This document shows, in pieces, positions 53,567-60,920 of a stretch of 64,000 nt of DNA. The position numbers and the translations under genes are program-made. Origin of the DNA: Massilia sp. H6 (GTDB taxonomy: Bacteria > Pseudomonadota > Gammaproteobacteria > Burkholderiales > Burkholderiaceae_D); contig NZ_CP103372.1 of the NCBI RefSeq assembly GCF_024802625.1, positions 108,777 through 172,776 on the forward strand, written 5' to 3'. Each line of letters starts with the position of its first letter. The first letter of the stretch is position 1. The notes under the pieces are model-generated. The model ran no database searches, was not told where the DNA came from, and worked only from the letters and a program-made list of their open reading frames with translations.

Positions 53567-53889
53567 TGGACAAGCAAGGCGATATACGGACGCTCAACCT
53601 TGACCAGCTCATCAGCCGGGAAGGCGATCAGCTGGAATTGAAGATCAAGAACGAGACCGACGAAGACGCCGAGGCACGCCGTGCGCGCGACTCGGCCGAT
53701 GCGAAGCTCAAGCGCACGATGACGCTGATTCTTTTCGTGTTCGCCTTGCTCATCACTGGCGCGGTATTCATCGCCTGCATCGTGGTCGCCCTGTTCGGAA
53801 CGCCAGACGACAAAAAATGGGCCTGTAGCATCGTGACAGGCATCACCTCCGGTCTGGTCGGCTATCTGGTCGGACAGTCGAAAAAGTAG
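53566..53889 (+). CDS. Small membrane protein, 107 aa
   Basis: A charged N-terminal half (about 1-48) is followed by a membrane helix (about 50-74) and a second hydrophobic segment (about 86-104). ATG 53566 overlaps the previous stop. With its neighbour it forms a two-gene unit of adaptor plus membrane protein. Role unknown. Confidence 0.65.
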   Translation: MDKQGDIRTLNLDQLISREGDQLELKIKNETDEDAEARRARDSADAKLKRTMTLILFVFALLITGAVFIACIVVALFGTPDDKKWACSIVTGITSGLVGYLVGQSKK

Positions 53890-53893
53890 AGCG

Positions 53894-53915
53894 GGCGGCT
53901 TCTACGGCCGCCTTT
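53894..53915 (+). terminator. Terminator-like hairpin
   Basis: GGCGGC/GCCGCC with a seven-base loop then TTTC, four bases after the membrane-protein stop. A weak T-run makes termination partial at best. Confidence 0.65.
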
Positions 53916-53946
53916 CAAGACGAAATCTTTGACTTGCGAGGAAATT

Positions 53947-54231
53947 ATGCGCGGACTGGATACAAGGATCACGCTTGCTCATGCGCGAATCGCCGCCGTC
54001 ATTGCGGGCGACGATGCGGGCGATGTGGTAGTCGCCGGGTTCATCAGAGCTTTCGAGCTTGCGCGCCTCCAGGGGTGCCATGATGGGCACGTAGGCGTCT
54101 TCACACCGCCTCTGTTGTTCCGTGGCGAGCCGGATTTGCTCGGCTGGTGGCAGGACGGGCGGGAGTCCGTGGCCGAGCTGGCGGAAGTCGGGGCATTCCC
54201 AGGATGCGACGACGGCGCCGCCGATTCATAA
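53947..54231 (+). CDS. Hypothetical protein, 94 aa
   Basis: GAGGAAATT precedes ATG 53947. Short, soluble, with [20 protein letters not shown] and an acidic C-terminus. It lies after the hairpin of the preceding unit. Not recognised. Confidence 0.5.
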
Positions 54232-54329
54232 CGTGCGGCTGCGCGGGTCAGTGTGCCGGCGACGTGGCGCCCGCGCGGCGGCGCCGCGGCGGCCAGTCCG
54301 ACCTGGCCGGTCGGCCCGGCCGCCTCCGC

Positions 54330-54453
54330 GCCTGGCGGCGCTGCGCGCTGCGCTTGCCCTCCCGGTCGCCGCGCGACCGTCCGCGCTGCCGCTTGGCGCC
54401 GTCCAGAGGCTGCGCCTTTGCGAAGTCAGACTTTCGCGCTACCGCGCGAAAGT
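54330..54453 (+). repeat. Repeat A fragment with split palindrome copy 9
   Basis: Contains the CGCCTGGCGGCGCTGCGCGC segment of part A and ends in ACTTTCGCGC-TACC-GCGCGAAAGT (54430-54453), a palindrome copy whose arms are separated by four extra bases. Located between a + strand gene and the end of the only minus-strand gene of the region. Confidence 0.8.
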
Positions 54454-54487
54454 AGGAGTAGCTCAACGGCGGCCACGGCTTCGGCAA

Positions 54488-55396
54488 CTATCCCCGGCCA
54501 CGCCACCTGCCTGGCTCCGGCGCCTCTTCTGCCGGACGCGCCTGGTCGGCGCGGTCAATCAGCACCGCGTTCCACTTCCGGTGGAACGTCTCGCCAACCC
54601 GCTGGGTCACGAATCCCTGCATGATCGGAAACATGACCTCCCCCGCCTGCTCGAGCGAGAGGGCCTTCAATTTGTTCGCTGGCTTGAAGTCGGCTTTCAG
54701 TCCGTGCCGCGCGTCCTCGCCAGCGACGTCGAAGTTGTTTGCGGTGTAGTTGAAGTTCTGCAGGTCGCCTTCGGTCTTGCCGCCGAGCGCCGCTACTTCC
54801 GCCCGCGTTCCCTTTTTGCCCTTCTCGTGGAAGTCGGCGGTAATGGTGTCCAACACCTTCGACAGCGACGAGAACGACACGCCTTCGCGACCCAGCGTAC
54901 GGTAGATCATCCGCAAATACCGATCCGAACGCGCCAGGAATAGCTGGATGCTGACCGGATCGAGCGGTCGCTGCGACCTGAAGTAGCGCAGATCCTCGAC
55001 ATCGTCCGGGAACATGGGAACCGGCACCGTGCGGTAAAAATCCTCTTGCGCAGGTTCCCTGGTCCACAGATCCCGGCCTTCGCCAAGCGTGAAGTCGTAG
55101 AAGTCGGCGCCGAAGCGCACGCGCATCACGCCGTTGAACAGGATGAGCAGCTCGCGGGCACGCATCGCGGCTTGCGCGCCGGTGAGCCCGTTCAGGTGCG
55201 GCGAGGTGAAATCGTAGACGGTCGGCCTGTCGTCCTCGTACTCGGGCAGGATCTGGACGTCGACGGAGGTGAAATGGTTGGTGAAGCTCTCGAGCCAGCC
55301 TTCGTTGCCGCTGAGGTGAAAGCCCCATTGGAAGTGGCTTGGGGCCAGGCGGCCACGTGGGCGAATGCTGGATGGGTCGTTTTCGATGTCGGTCAT
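54488..55396 (-). CDS. Hypothetical protein on the opposite strand, 302 aa
   Basis: Soluble, acidic in the first two-thirds, no recognised domain; residues about 195-235 (ADFHEKGKKGTRAEVAALGG) are Lys/Gly-rich. It is the only minus-strand gene in 41-63 kb. The start is taken at MTDIEND; a Met five codons upstream is possible. Both flanks are repeat A copies, so it may have been inserted between repeats. Confidence 0.65.
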   Translation of the reverse strand: MTDIENDPSSIRPRGRLAPSHFQWGFHLSGNEGWLESFTNHFTSVDVQILPEYEDDRPTVYDFTSPHLNGLTGAQAAMRARELLILFNGVMRVRFGADFYDFTLGEGRDLWTREPAQEDFYRTVPVPMFPDDVEDLRYFRSQRPLDPVSIQLFLARSDRYLRMIYRTLGREGVSFSSLSKVLDTITADFHEKGKKGTRAEVAALGGKTEGDLQNFNYTANNFDVAGEDARHGLKADFKPANKLKALSLEQAGEVMFPIMQGFVTQRVGETFHRKWNAVLIDRADQARPAEEAPEPGRWRGRG

Positions 55397-55456
55397 GGCG
55401 ATGCCGGGCAAAGAGTAGATGCTACTGCGGGGTTCGGCGCACGTCCAGTACAGCGC

Positions 55457-55650
55457 GTCTCCCTACGGGCCGGGCTGTCGTGCTGCGCATCGAGCCCGCG
55501 GTGCGGTCTCGCCCCTGCGGGCTCCATCCCTGACGCCTCCGCGCCTGGCGGCGCTGCGCGCTGCGCTTGCCGAGCCAACCAGGTCGACCGGCCTACACAA
55601 GAACCCACCAAGGCGGCCGCCAAGCGCAGCGGTGGTTTCGCGCGCGAAAG
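55457..55650 (+). repeat. Repeat A fragment with palindrome copy 10
   Basis: Shares about 120 bp with part A of LR2 then diverges. Ends in GGTTTCGCGCGCGAAAGC (55633-55650), palindrome core TTTCGCGCGCGAAA kept with changed ends. It forms the first part of the 747-base gene-free stretch 55397-56143. Confidence 0.75.
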
Positions 55651-55728
55651 CGGCGTTAGCCGGGCCGTGCACATTTGGCAGCGACGCATGCAGGCGCGCA
55701 CCAGGCGCGCTACTCGCTGCGCTCGCGC

Positions 55729-56003
55729 CTTGCCCGCCGATCGAACCGCTCGCGCGCGTGGCGGGCAAGGCAGTCAGCCGCCGCCCGGGCGGCGGTCGGG
55801 CGCTCCCCGCGCGGGCTTTCGTTCCGATCGCTCTGGCGCGCCGGCGCGTCGACCCGAGTCCTTTCGCACGACCGAAAGGCTAGGGCGGTTCGCCGGCGGC
55901 GCAAGGGCCCACTGCGCTCACCGCTCGCCCGTTCTCGCTCGCATGGCTCGCTGCGCTGCGGCCTCGCGGTGTCCCTTGCGCCGCCGGCTTTGCCCCGCCC
56001 TGG
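55729..56003. other. Cluster of strong inverted repeats without a gene
   Basis: Three folds: CCTTGCCCGCC (55729-55739) with GGCGGGCAAGG (55760-55770); the palindrome CCGCCGCCCGGGCGGCGG (55778-55795); and a large stem, a 16-bp perfect arm 55892-55907 with 55973-55988, plus AGGGCGG/CCGCCCT outside and CACCGC/GCGGTG inside. No sigma70 promoter is seen before the next genes, so this may act as a single-strand element, a terminator or a transfer site. Confidence 0.7.
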
Positions 56004-56143
56004 ATTCGGTCTCAAGGCGAAAGAACTCAGATCGACGGTGTCACCGGACAGGATGCCCAGGCCGAATCGGAACGAAAGAAACCCCTACGCCCAGGCTCCG
56101 AATCTAGATCCCGGTGCCCGCTTGAACCCACGCAGGAGGAACC

Positions 56144-56395
56144 ATGCCATACGCAATTTTCTACAGCTCCCCGATCTTCGACGGCCGGGACGCGGTCTGC
56201 GGCACCCGTACCCGCCGCCTGAATGAAAACGTGTACGAAACGCTCGGCTTGCCCGAGAAGATCGCTGCTGCCGGGTATCGCTGCGAGGGCTTCGCGGACG
56301 ACGTCGCGCCGTTCGTGCTCGACCTGCAGACTGGTCAGCCGGTGACGCGCCGGTCGATCTATTTCCAGCCTGTCGAGGACGATTGCCCATTCTGA
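56144..56395 (+). CDS. Hypothetical protein, 83 aa
   Basis: AGGAGG precedes the ATG. Begins MPYAIFYSSPIFDGRDAVCG. Small, soluble, beta-rich in the second half. First of three short + strand genes separated by hairpins. Family not recognised. Confidence 0.65.
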   Translation: MPYAIFYSSPIFDGRDAVCGTRTRRLNENVYETLGLPEKIAAAGYRCEGFADDVAPFVLDLQTGQPVTRRSIYFQPVEDDCPF

Positions 56396-56411
56396 GGTTG
56401 TGCAGCCAGGA

Positions 56412-56429
56412 GCGCCGCGCCTGCGGCGC
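56412..56429 (+). terminator. Intercistronic hairpin
   Basis: GCGCCGC and GCGGCGC with a four-base loop, then GCTTTT. A similar hairpin (GCGCCCG/CGGGCGC) lies near 56664-56684 before the third gene. These may adjust relative expression in the operon. Confidence 0.55.
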
Positions 56430-56475
56430 GCTTTTCCAACCCGCCGCTACGCGGCGACCACGAAAGGACGGAACG

Positions 56476-56652
56476 ATGTACGCATCCCGCGCAGGCTTGA
56501 TCTGGACCACCGCCAACCGTGCGGAACTGACCGTGTTCAGCGACTGCGCGCGCGTGACCCTGTATTGGGACAACGGCGACTACGCGTATGTCATCGAGGA
56601 CGACGAGGCGCAAGCGCGCGCAGCCCTGCGGCGCTATGGCTTCGACGCCTGA
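56476..56652 (+). CDS. Hypothetical protein, 58 aa
   Basis: ATG 56476 follows AAAGGACGGAACG. The sequence (VFSDCARVTLYWDNGDYAYV) suggests a small beta-sheet protein. Family not recognised; lies between two intercistronic hairpins. Confidence 0.55.
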   Translation: MYASRAGLIWTTANRAELTVFSDCARVTLYWDNGDYAYVIEDDEAQARAALRRYGFDA

Positions 56653-56700
56653 CTTAACCGCGCCCGGGAAAAGCGGGCGCACCACCATAAGGAGGACACC

Positions 56701-57120
56701 ATGCACCTGACCACCGATCCGAAGAATCCCTGCCGTCTGCTCGACGAGAACGGTCTGTTCGTTGCCGAAGTCGGCAACGCAGAAGACGCCGCAGCGGTTG
56801 TGCTAGCCTGCAATACGCACGCCCGGCTGGCCACCGCCCTCGCGCAGTGTTTGAACTTCATCGAGCACAAGTGCGCGAACGAAGGCCAGGCCACGACCAA
56901 GGAAAAATGGGCGCGCAACGTCGAACGGTTCCGGCGGGACGTCGGCAAGGTCGGCATTGGACGGAGTTACACGGACGAAGCGGTCGTCGACCTGCACGCG
57001 GCGCGCGCGGTCCTGGACGAAGTCAAGGCATCCTCCGGCGAAGCGCCCCGTACCCCTGGGGACGGTACAGCTGCACGCGGCTGCGCGAAGTCGGCAACTA
57101 TGACTATTGACTGTAAATAG
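56701..57120 (+). CDS. Hypothetical protein, 139 aa
   Basis: AAGGAGG precedes the ATG. Mostly helical. Unusually, its last codons and TAG stop (57118-57120) form part of the promoter dyad of the next operon, so coding and operator constraints overlap. The final 20 or so residues look unselected. Confidence 0.6.
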   Translation: MHLTTDPKNPCRLLDENGLFVAEVGNAEDAAAVVLACNTHARLATALAQCLNFIEHKCANEGQATTKEKWARNVERFRRDVGKVGIGRSYTDEAVVDLHAARAVLDEVKASSGEAPRTPGDGTAARGCAKSATMTIDCK

Positions 57121-57135
57121 TTAATAATATATACT
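57104..57135 (+). promoter_or_regulatory. Promoter/operator dyad 6, DUF3560 operon
   Basis: CTATTGACTGTAAATAG (57104-57120), -35 TTGACT, 17-bp spacer, -10 TATACT (57130-57135). It has no long repeat directly upstream, unlike most other dyads in 40-64 kb. Confidence 0.85.
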
Positions 57136-57141
57136 GTGCTT

Positions 57142-57197
57142 GTTGGGGCGATGCTTCGATGCCGCTCCAACCGCCCCGCTGGCGTGAGCAGACGCCA
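57142..57197 (+). promoter_or_regulatory. Two-hairpin leader with GAGCAG loop, copy 5
   Basis: First hairpin GTTGGGGC/GCTCCAAC (57142-57149, 57164-57171, one wobble pair), then ACCGCCC, then stem TGGCGT/ACGCCA (57180-57185, 57192-57197) around GAGCAG. The outer T-A pair replaces C-G or G-C of other copies. AACCATCGCCGCCAGGAG follows. Confidence 0.8.
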
Positions 57198-57240
57198 ACG
57201 AACCGGGTGCCGCCAACCATCGCCGCCAGGAGCCGACATC

Positions 57241-58605
57241 ATGACCCAGCATACCGCCACCTATTCGCCCGAGGACAACAAACTGCGCCTGTATCCTGCT
57301 TCGAAACTCGATCCGGCTACCTACGCCCGGGTGAAGGAAGCGGGTTTTCAGTGGGCGCCGAAACAGCGGTTGTTCGTTGCGCCGGCGTGGACGCCAGCGC
57401 GCGAGGACCTGCTGCTCGAGCTGTGCGGCGACGTCGGCGACGAAGACACCAGCCTGGTCGACCGCGCCGAGGAGCGCGCGGAGCGCTTCAGCGAGCGCAG
57501 CGACAACCATGCGGAGGAGGCCGATGCCGCCCGGCGCGGCGCTGCGGCGATCGCCGACCGCATCCCCTTCGGCCAGCCCATCCTCGTGGGCCACCACAGC
57601 GAGCGCCGCGCTCGCAAGGACGCCGAACGCATCGAGAACGGGATGCGCAAAGCGGTGAGCATGTGGGCGAGCGCCGAATATTGGGGCAAGCGCGCCGCCG
57701 CCGCCTTACGTCACGCGAAACACAAGGAGCGCCCGGACGTGCGCGCCTGCCGGATCAAGTCGCTCGATGCCGACAAACGCAAACAGGAGCGCGCGCGCGA
57801 CGAGGCCCTGTACTGGCTGGAATGGTGGAGTGCGGACGGGCTGACCGAACAGCATGCGGTCACCCTTGCCAGTCGCTGCAGTTTGCACCTGCCGCGCAAG
57901 GACGGCGACAGCGAGGACCTCCATTCCGGTCCCAGCGTCTACGACGCGCTCACGAACGGCCACCCGTCGCTGTACGTGCCGCGCACCCTTGCCGAAATCG
58001 TCGACGCGGCGAAGAAGCAATACCAGGACGCCGCCGCCTGGACGCAGCGCTGGATCGACCACTTCGCCAACCGCCTCACGTACGAGCGGGCGATGCTCGC
58101 CGAGCAGGGCGGCCAGATCGCGGACACGGTGGACCTGCAGCCAGGCGGGCGCGTCCTGGTGCGCGGTCAATGGCTCACCATCCTGCGTGTCACCAGGCGC
58201 GACGGCAAGGCGCTCAGCGTGACCACCGATGCGCGCGGCGTCGCTGTGCGCCCCGTCGACGAGATCACGGATTACCAGCCGCCGACAGCGGAGACCAAGG
58301 CGGCCGCCGCTGCCGCGACGACCACCGCGCCGCTCGCCAACTACGAGCGCGCCGACTTCGTGCGCCTCACAAAAGCCGAGTATCAGGCGGTGCCGAGCGA
58401 CTACCGAGGATACAAGGCTATCGCCGCTGGCGGAACCCACGGCGCGCACCGGGTCAGGTACGTGCTCGGCGCCTTCCTGACCGCGGAGCAGCGCGGACAA
58501 CGACCGCGCCACGATTCCTGCTTCGTGTTCCTCACGGACGAGAAACGCAAGGATCCACCCGCCAGGGCGGAGCAGCTGGACGCGCGCGTGCCGGTCGCCG
58601 AATAA
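57241..58605 (+). CDS. DUF3560 plasmid protein
   Basis: 454 residues. The N-terminal region (TYSPEDNKLRLYPASKL, GFQWAPKQRLFVAPAWT) and the following His/Arg-rich helical part (SERRARKDAERIENGMRKAV) match DUF3560, which recurs in leading regions and accessory islands. A coiled, Ala/Arg-rich middle and a small beta domain (about 330-380, GGRVLVRGQWLTILRV) follow. Function unknown; DNA binding or protection on entry is plausible. Start at ATG 57241. Confidence 0.85.
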   Translation: MTQHTATYSPEDNKLRLYPASKLDPATYARVKEAGFQWAPKQRLFVAPAWTPAREDLLLELCGDVGDEDTSLVDRAEERAERFSERSDNHAEEADAARRGAAAIADRIPFGQPILVGHHSERRARKDAERIENGMRKAVSMWASAEYWGKRAAAALRHAKHKERPDVRACRIKSLDADKRKQERARDEALYWLEWWSADGLTEQHAVTLASRCSLHLPRKDGDSEDLHSGPSVYDALTNGHPSLYVPRTLAEIVDAAKKQYQDAAAWTQRWIDHFANRLTYERAMLAEQGGQIADTVDLQPGGRVLVRGQWLTILRVTRRDGKALSVTTDARGVAVRPVDEITDYQPPTAETKAAAAAATTTAPLANYERADFVRLTKAEYQAVPSDYRGYKAIAAGGTHGAHRVRYVLGAFLTAEQRGQRPRHDSCFVFLTDEKRKDPPARAEQLDARVPVAE

Positions 58606-58620
58606 CGGTGCGCGACCGTC

Positions 58621-59505
58621 ATGCGCTCCGTTCTCCCGTGCCGGCGGCGCGGCGCCGCGGACGCCGCGCAGTGCCTGCTGCCCTTGACCGAACCGCCGCG
58701 CTGCGCGCCGCTGGTCGTGTCCTACGGCGCCGGCGTCGACAGCACCGCCATGCTGGTGGCCATGCACCGGCGCGGCATCCGGCCGGACCTGATCCTGTTC
58801 GCTGACACCGGCGGCGAAAAACCCGAGACCTACGCTTACCTGCGCACCATCGACGCCTGGCTGGCGTCGGTCGGATTCCCTCCGGTCACCGTGGTTCGCT
58901 ACCAACCCAAGCGCGCGAAATACAAGACCCTGGAAGGCAAGTGCCTTGCCAACCAGACGCTGCCGTCGCTCGCCTTCGGCAAACACTCGTGCAGCTTGGT
59001 CTTCAAAGTGGAACCGCAAAACCGTTACCTCCAGCGATGGGCGCCCGCTGTCGAGGCCTGGGCCGCCGGCATCCGGGTCCGCAAAGCCATCGGCTACGAC
59101 AACGGCGACCAGGACTGCCGGCGCCGGCGCAAGGCCGATGCCGCCGTGGCGAAGAAGGCCGCGCAGGGCCACATCGACGCCGACCGCTTCGACTACTGGT
59201 ATCCGCTGCAGGAGTGGGGCATCGACCGCATCGAGTGCCTTCGCCTCATCGCCAGCGCAGGCTTGCCAAAGCCCATCAAGAGCGCCTGTTTCTTTTGCCC
59301 CGGCTCGAAGAAGAGCGAGGTTGTCTGGCTGCGCGATACGCACCCGATCCTGTTCCGCCGCGCACTCAGGATCGAGCGGGGTGCGCAGGAAGGCAAGCAC
59401 GGTCTGTCAACGGTGGCAGGGCTCGGCCGGTCGTTCGCCTGGTCGTCGCTCGAGACGGTCGATGCTGGTTCCGTGGTCGACCTGGCCGAGTGCCTGCGGC
59501 CGTGA
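58621..59505 (+). CDS. PP-loop (PAPS reductase/DndC-like) protein
   Basis: 294 residues. The PP-loop SYGAGVDSTAML (34-45) binds ATP; LILFADTGGEKPETY follows as in PAPS reductase and DndC-like proteins. C-terminal SACFFCPGSKKSE provides a Cys pair for a possible iron-sulfur cluster. No dnd partner genes are adjacent, so DNA phosphorothioation is not supported. It follows the DUF3560 gene by 15 bases and is probably co-transcribed. Confidence 0.85.
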   Translation: MRSVLPCRRRGAADAAQCLLPLTEPPRCAPLVVSYGAGVDSTAMLVAMHRRGIRPDLILFADTGGEKPETYAYLRTIDAWLASVGFPPVTVVRYQPKRAKYKTLEGKCLANQTLPSLAFGKHSCSLVFKVEPQNRYLQRWAPAVEAWAAGIRVRKAIGYDNGDQDCRRRRKADAAVAKKAAQGHIDADRFDYWYPLQEWGIDRIECLRLIASAGLPKPIKSACFFCPGSKKSEVVWLRDTHPILFRRALRIERGAQEGKHGLSTVAGLGRSFAWSSLETVDAGSVVDLAECLRP

Positions 59506-59526
59506 TCGTGGCGGGGTCGCCTGCGG

Positions 59527-60107
59527 CTCGGGCGTCTCCCTCGGGCGCTGCCCTCGGGCCGGGCTGTCGTGCTGCGCATCGAGCCCGCGGTGCGGTCTCG
59601 CCCCTGCGGGCTTCCATCCCTGACGCCTCCGCGCCTGGCGGCGCTGCGCGCTGCGCTTGCCCTCCCGGCCGACCAAGTCGGCCGTCCGCGCGGCGCCGCC
59701 GCTTGGCCCGTCCAGAGCTGCGCTGGGTGAAGTCAGCACTTTCGCACGCGAAAGTGAGGCTGGAAGAGGCAACCCCGACTTCGGCGCCGCTGCGCACCAT
59801 GCACCGTTCCACCGCGTACCTATCGCCCATCTCTCCGGCAGGATCGCACGGCGGCGGGCTATGCCGTCAAGGCGCTCCTCGCCCGTTCGGTGCTCGCCTT
59901 CGGCTGCGCTCCGCATGCGGCCTCCGGGGCGTCCATGACGGCGCCCGCCGCCGTGCGACCGTGCCTCCGAGGCGATAGGTACACGGTGTCACTCCGGGGC
60001 GGGCCTGTGCTCCGCTGGTTCCTGGCTGATCGAGCGAGCAGGCAACACCGTCAGGGCCTGTTCCGGCCCCGACACCCGGCCCGAGGACTCCAGGTTCCGG
60101 TATCAGG
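59527..60107 (+). repeat. Long composite repeat, copy LR3
   Basis: Near identical to LR2 except for a short GC-rich stretch of part A near 59690. It retains all stems of part B and leads into the promoter dyad at 60141, after a short unrelated A-rich segment. Confidence 0.9.
59738..59755. repeat. 18-bp palindrome copy 11, central A variant
   Basis: ACTTTCGCACGCGAAAGT inside LR3, 385 bp upstream of the dyad at 60141, a distance almost equal to that in LR1 and LR2. Confidence 0.88.
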
Positions 60108-60140
60108 ACGAAAAACGCAAGCCCGCGCTGCAAAATCATT

Positions 60141-60172
60141 CTATTGTCGGTAAATAGTAAAAATGCTATGAT
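60141..60172 (+). promoter_or_regulatory. Promoter/operator dyad 7
   Basis: CTATTGTCGGTAAATAG (60141-60157), -35 TTGTCG, 17-bp spacer, -10 TATGAT (60167-60172). It drives the 134-residue gene at 60220. Confidence 0.8.
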
Positions 60173-60219
60173 TGTCGTGTCATCCCGACGTCAATCAACC
60201 GTCCAGCGACGGAGGCACC

Positions 60220-60624
60220 ATGAGCTATACAGCGTATATCGAACACCTCTGCAACAGCAAGGGGATCAATGCGGCTTACGAAGAGGCATGCAAGACCATC
60301 CGCAGCATGGGCGCCGATGCCGACGCGCTTTGGTCTTCCCGGTTCTTCGAGCGGCAAATCCAGGACGACGGAAGCAAGAAACTCTGCCCAACGACCGAAA
60401 AGCGCGTCAGCCAGGCATACGACGAGCAGGACCTGGACGGCCTGCCCATCCCGGAATTCCTGTATTGCGATGAGGATGGCCAGCTCTACCCGGTGACGGT
60501 CGGAGCACAGGGCCGCCACGCACCAGACCCTGACGGTCCGGATGTGACGCCGTTCATTTACGCCAGCGCGGGCATGATCGCAAATGGAAAGGTGGTCGGG
60601 CACGTCAGCTATACCGATCATTGA
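60220..60624 (+). CDS. Hypothetical protein, 134 aa
   Basis: CGGAGGCACC precedes the ATG. Helical N-terminal half (HLCNSKGINAAYEEACKTIR) and an acidic loop-rich C-terminal half. No family recognised. Single gene between the dyad promoter and the nrdJ leader. Confidence 0.65.
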   Translation: MSYTAYIEHLCNSKGINAAYEEACKTIRSMGADADALWSSRFFERQIQDDGSKKLCPTTEKRVSQAYDEQDLDGLPIPEFLYCDEDGQLYPVTVGAQGRHAPDPDGPDVTPFIYASAGMIANGKVVGHVSYTDH

Positions 60625-60666
60625 AACTCTTTTCACTTTGTATTCATCCGTAATTATTGTTGTCCT

Positions 60667-60808
60667 GCCCGGGCTTCGATTAACTCGGGCATAAACACCG
60701 AAAGCCGACCAGCAAGGTTTTTATCGGCAAGGCGGTAATAGCCTTGATAAAACCAGACCAATTTAATAATGGATGCGCATTGAGGGAGAAAGCTCAATAG
60801 TATCTCCC
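60667..60808 (+). promoter_or_regulatory. Structured AT-rich leader upstream of nrdJ
   Basis: Three hairpins: TGCCCG/CGGGCA (about 60667-60692), GGTTTT...CAAGGC with GCCTTG...AAAACC (about 60716-60754) and AGGGAGA/TCTCCCT (about 60781-60808). A TAAAAT hexamer near 60821-60826 may be a -10 box. No B12 box (GCCACTG) was found, so it is not a standard cobalamin riboswitch. GC content is visibly lower than in the flanks. Confidence 0.5.
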
Positions 60809-60920
60809 TCCCGTTTCGATAAAATAGTTTTAATCATTTAAATATGTCGCGCTCTTGAAAGCGATTGCCTAACGGCGGCGACACTTCCTATTCCTGATCT
60901 TTTGATTTAGTGGAGGCTAT

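Noticed and set aside
58621..59505. DNA phosphorothioation (dnd) system
   Set aside because: Only a DndC-like PP-loop protein is present; dndB, dndD and dndE are missing from the neighbourhood.
60625..60920. Cobalamin riboswitch upstream of nrdJ
   Set aside because: No B12 box or matching core was found; only generic hairpins are visible.
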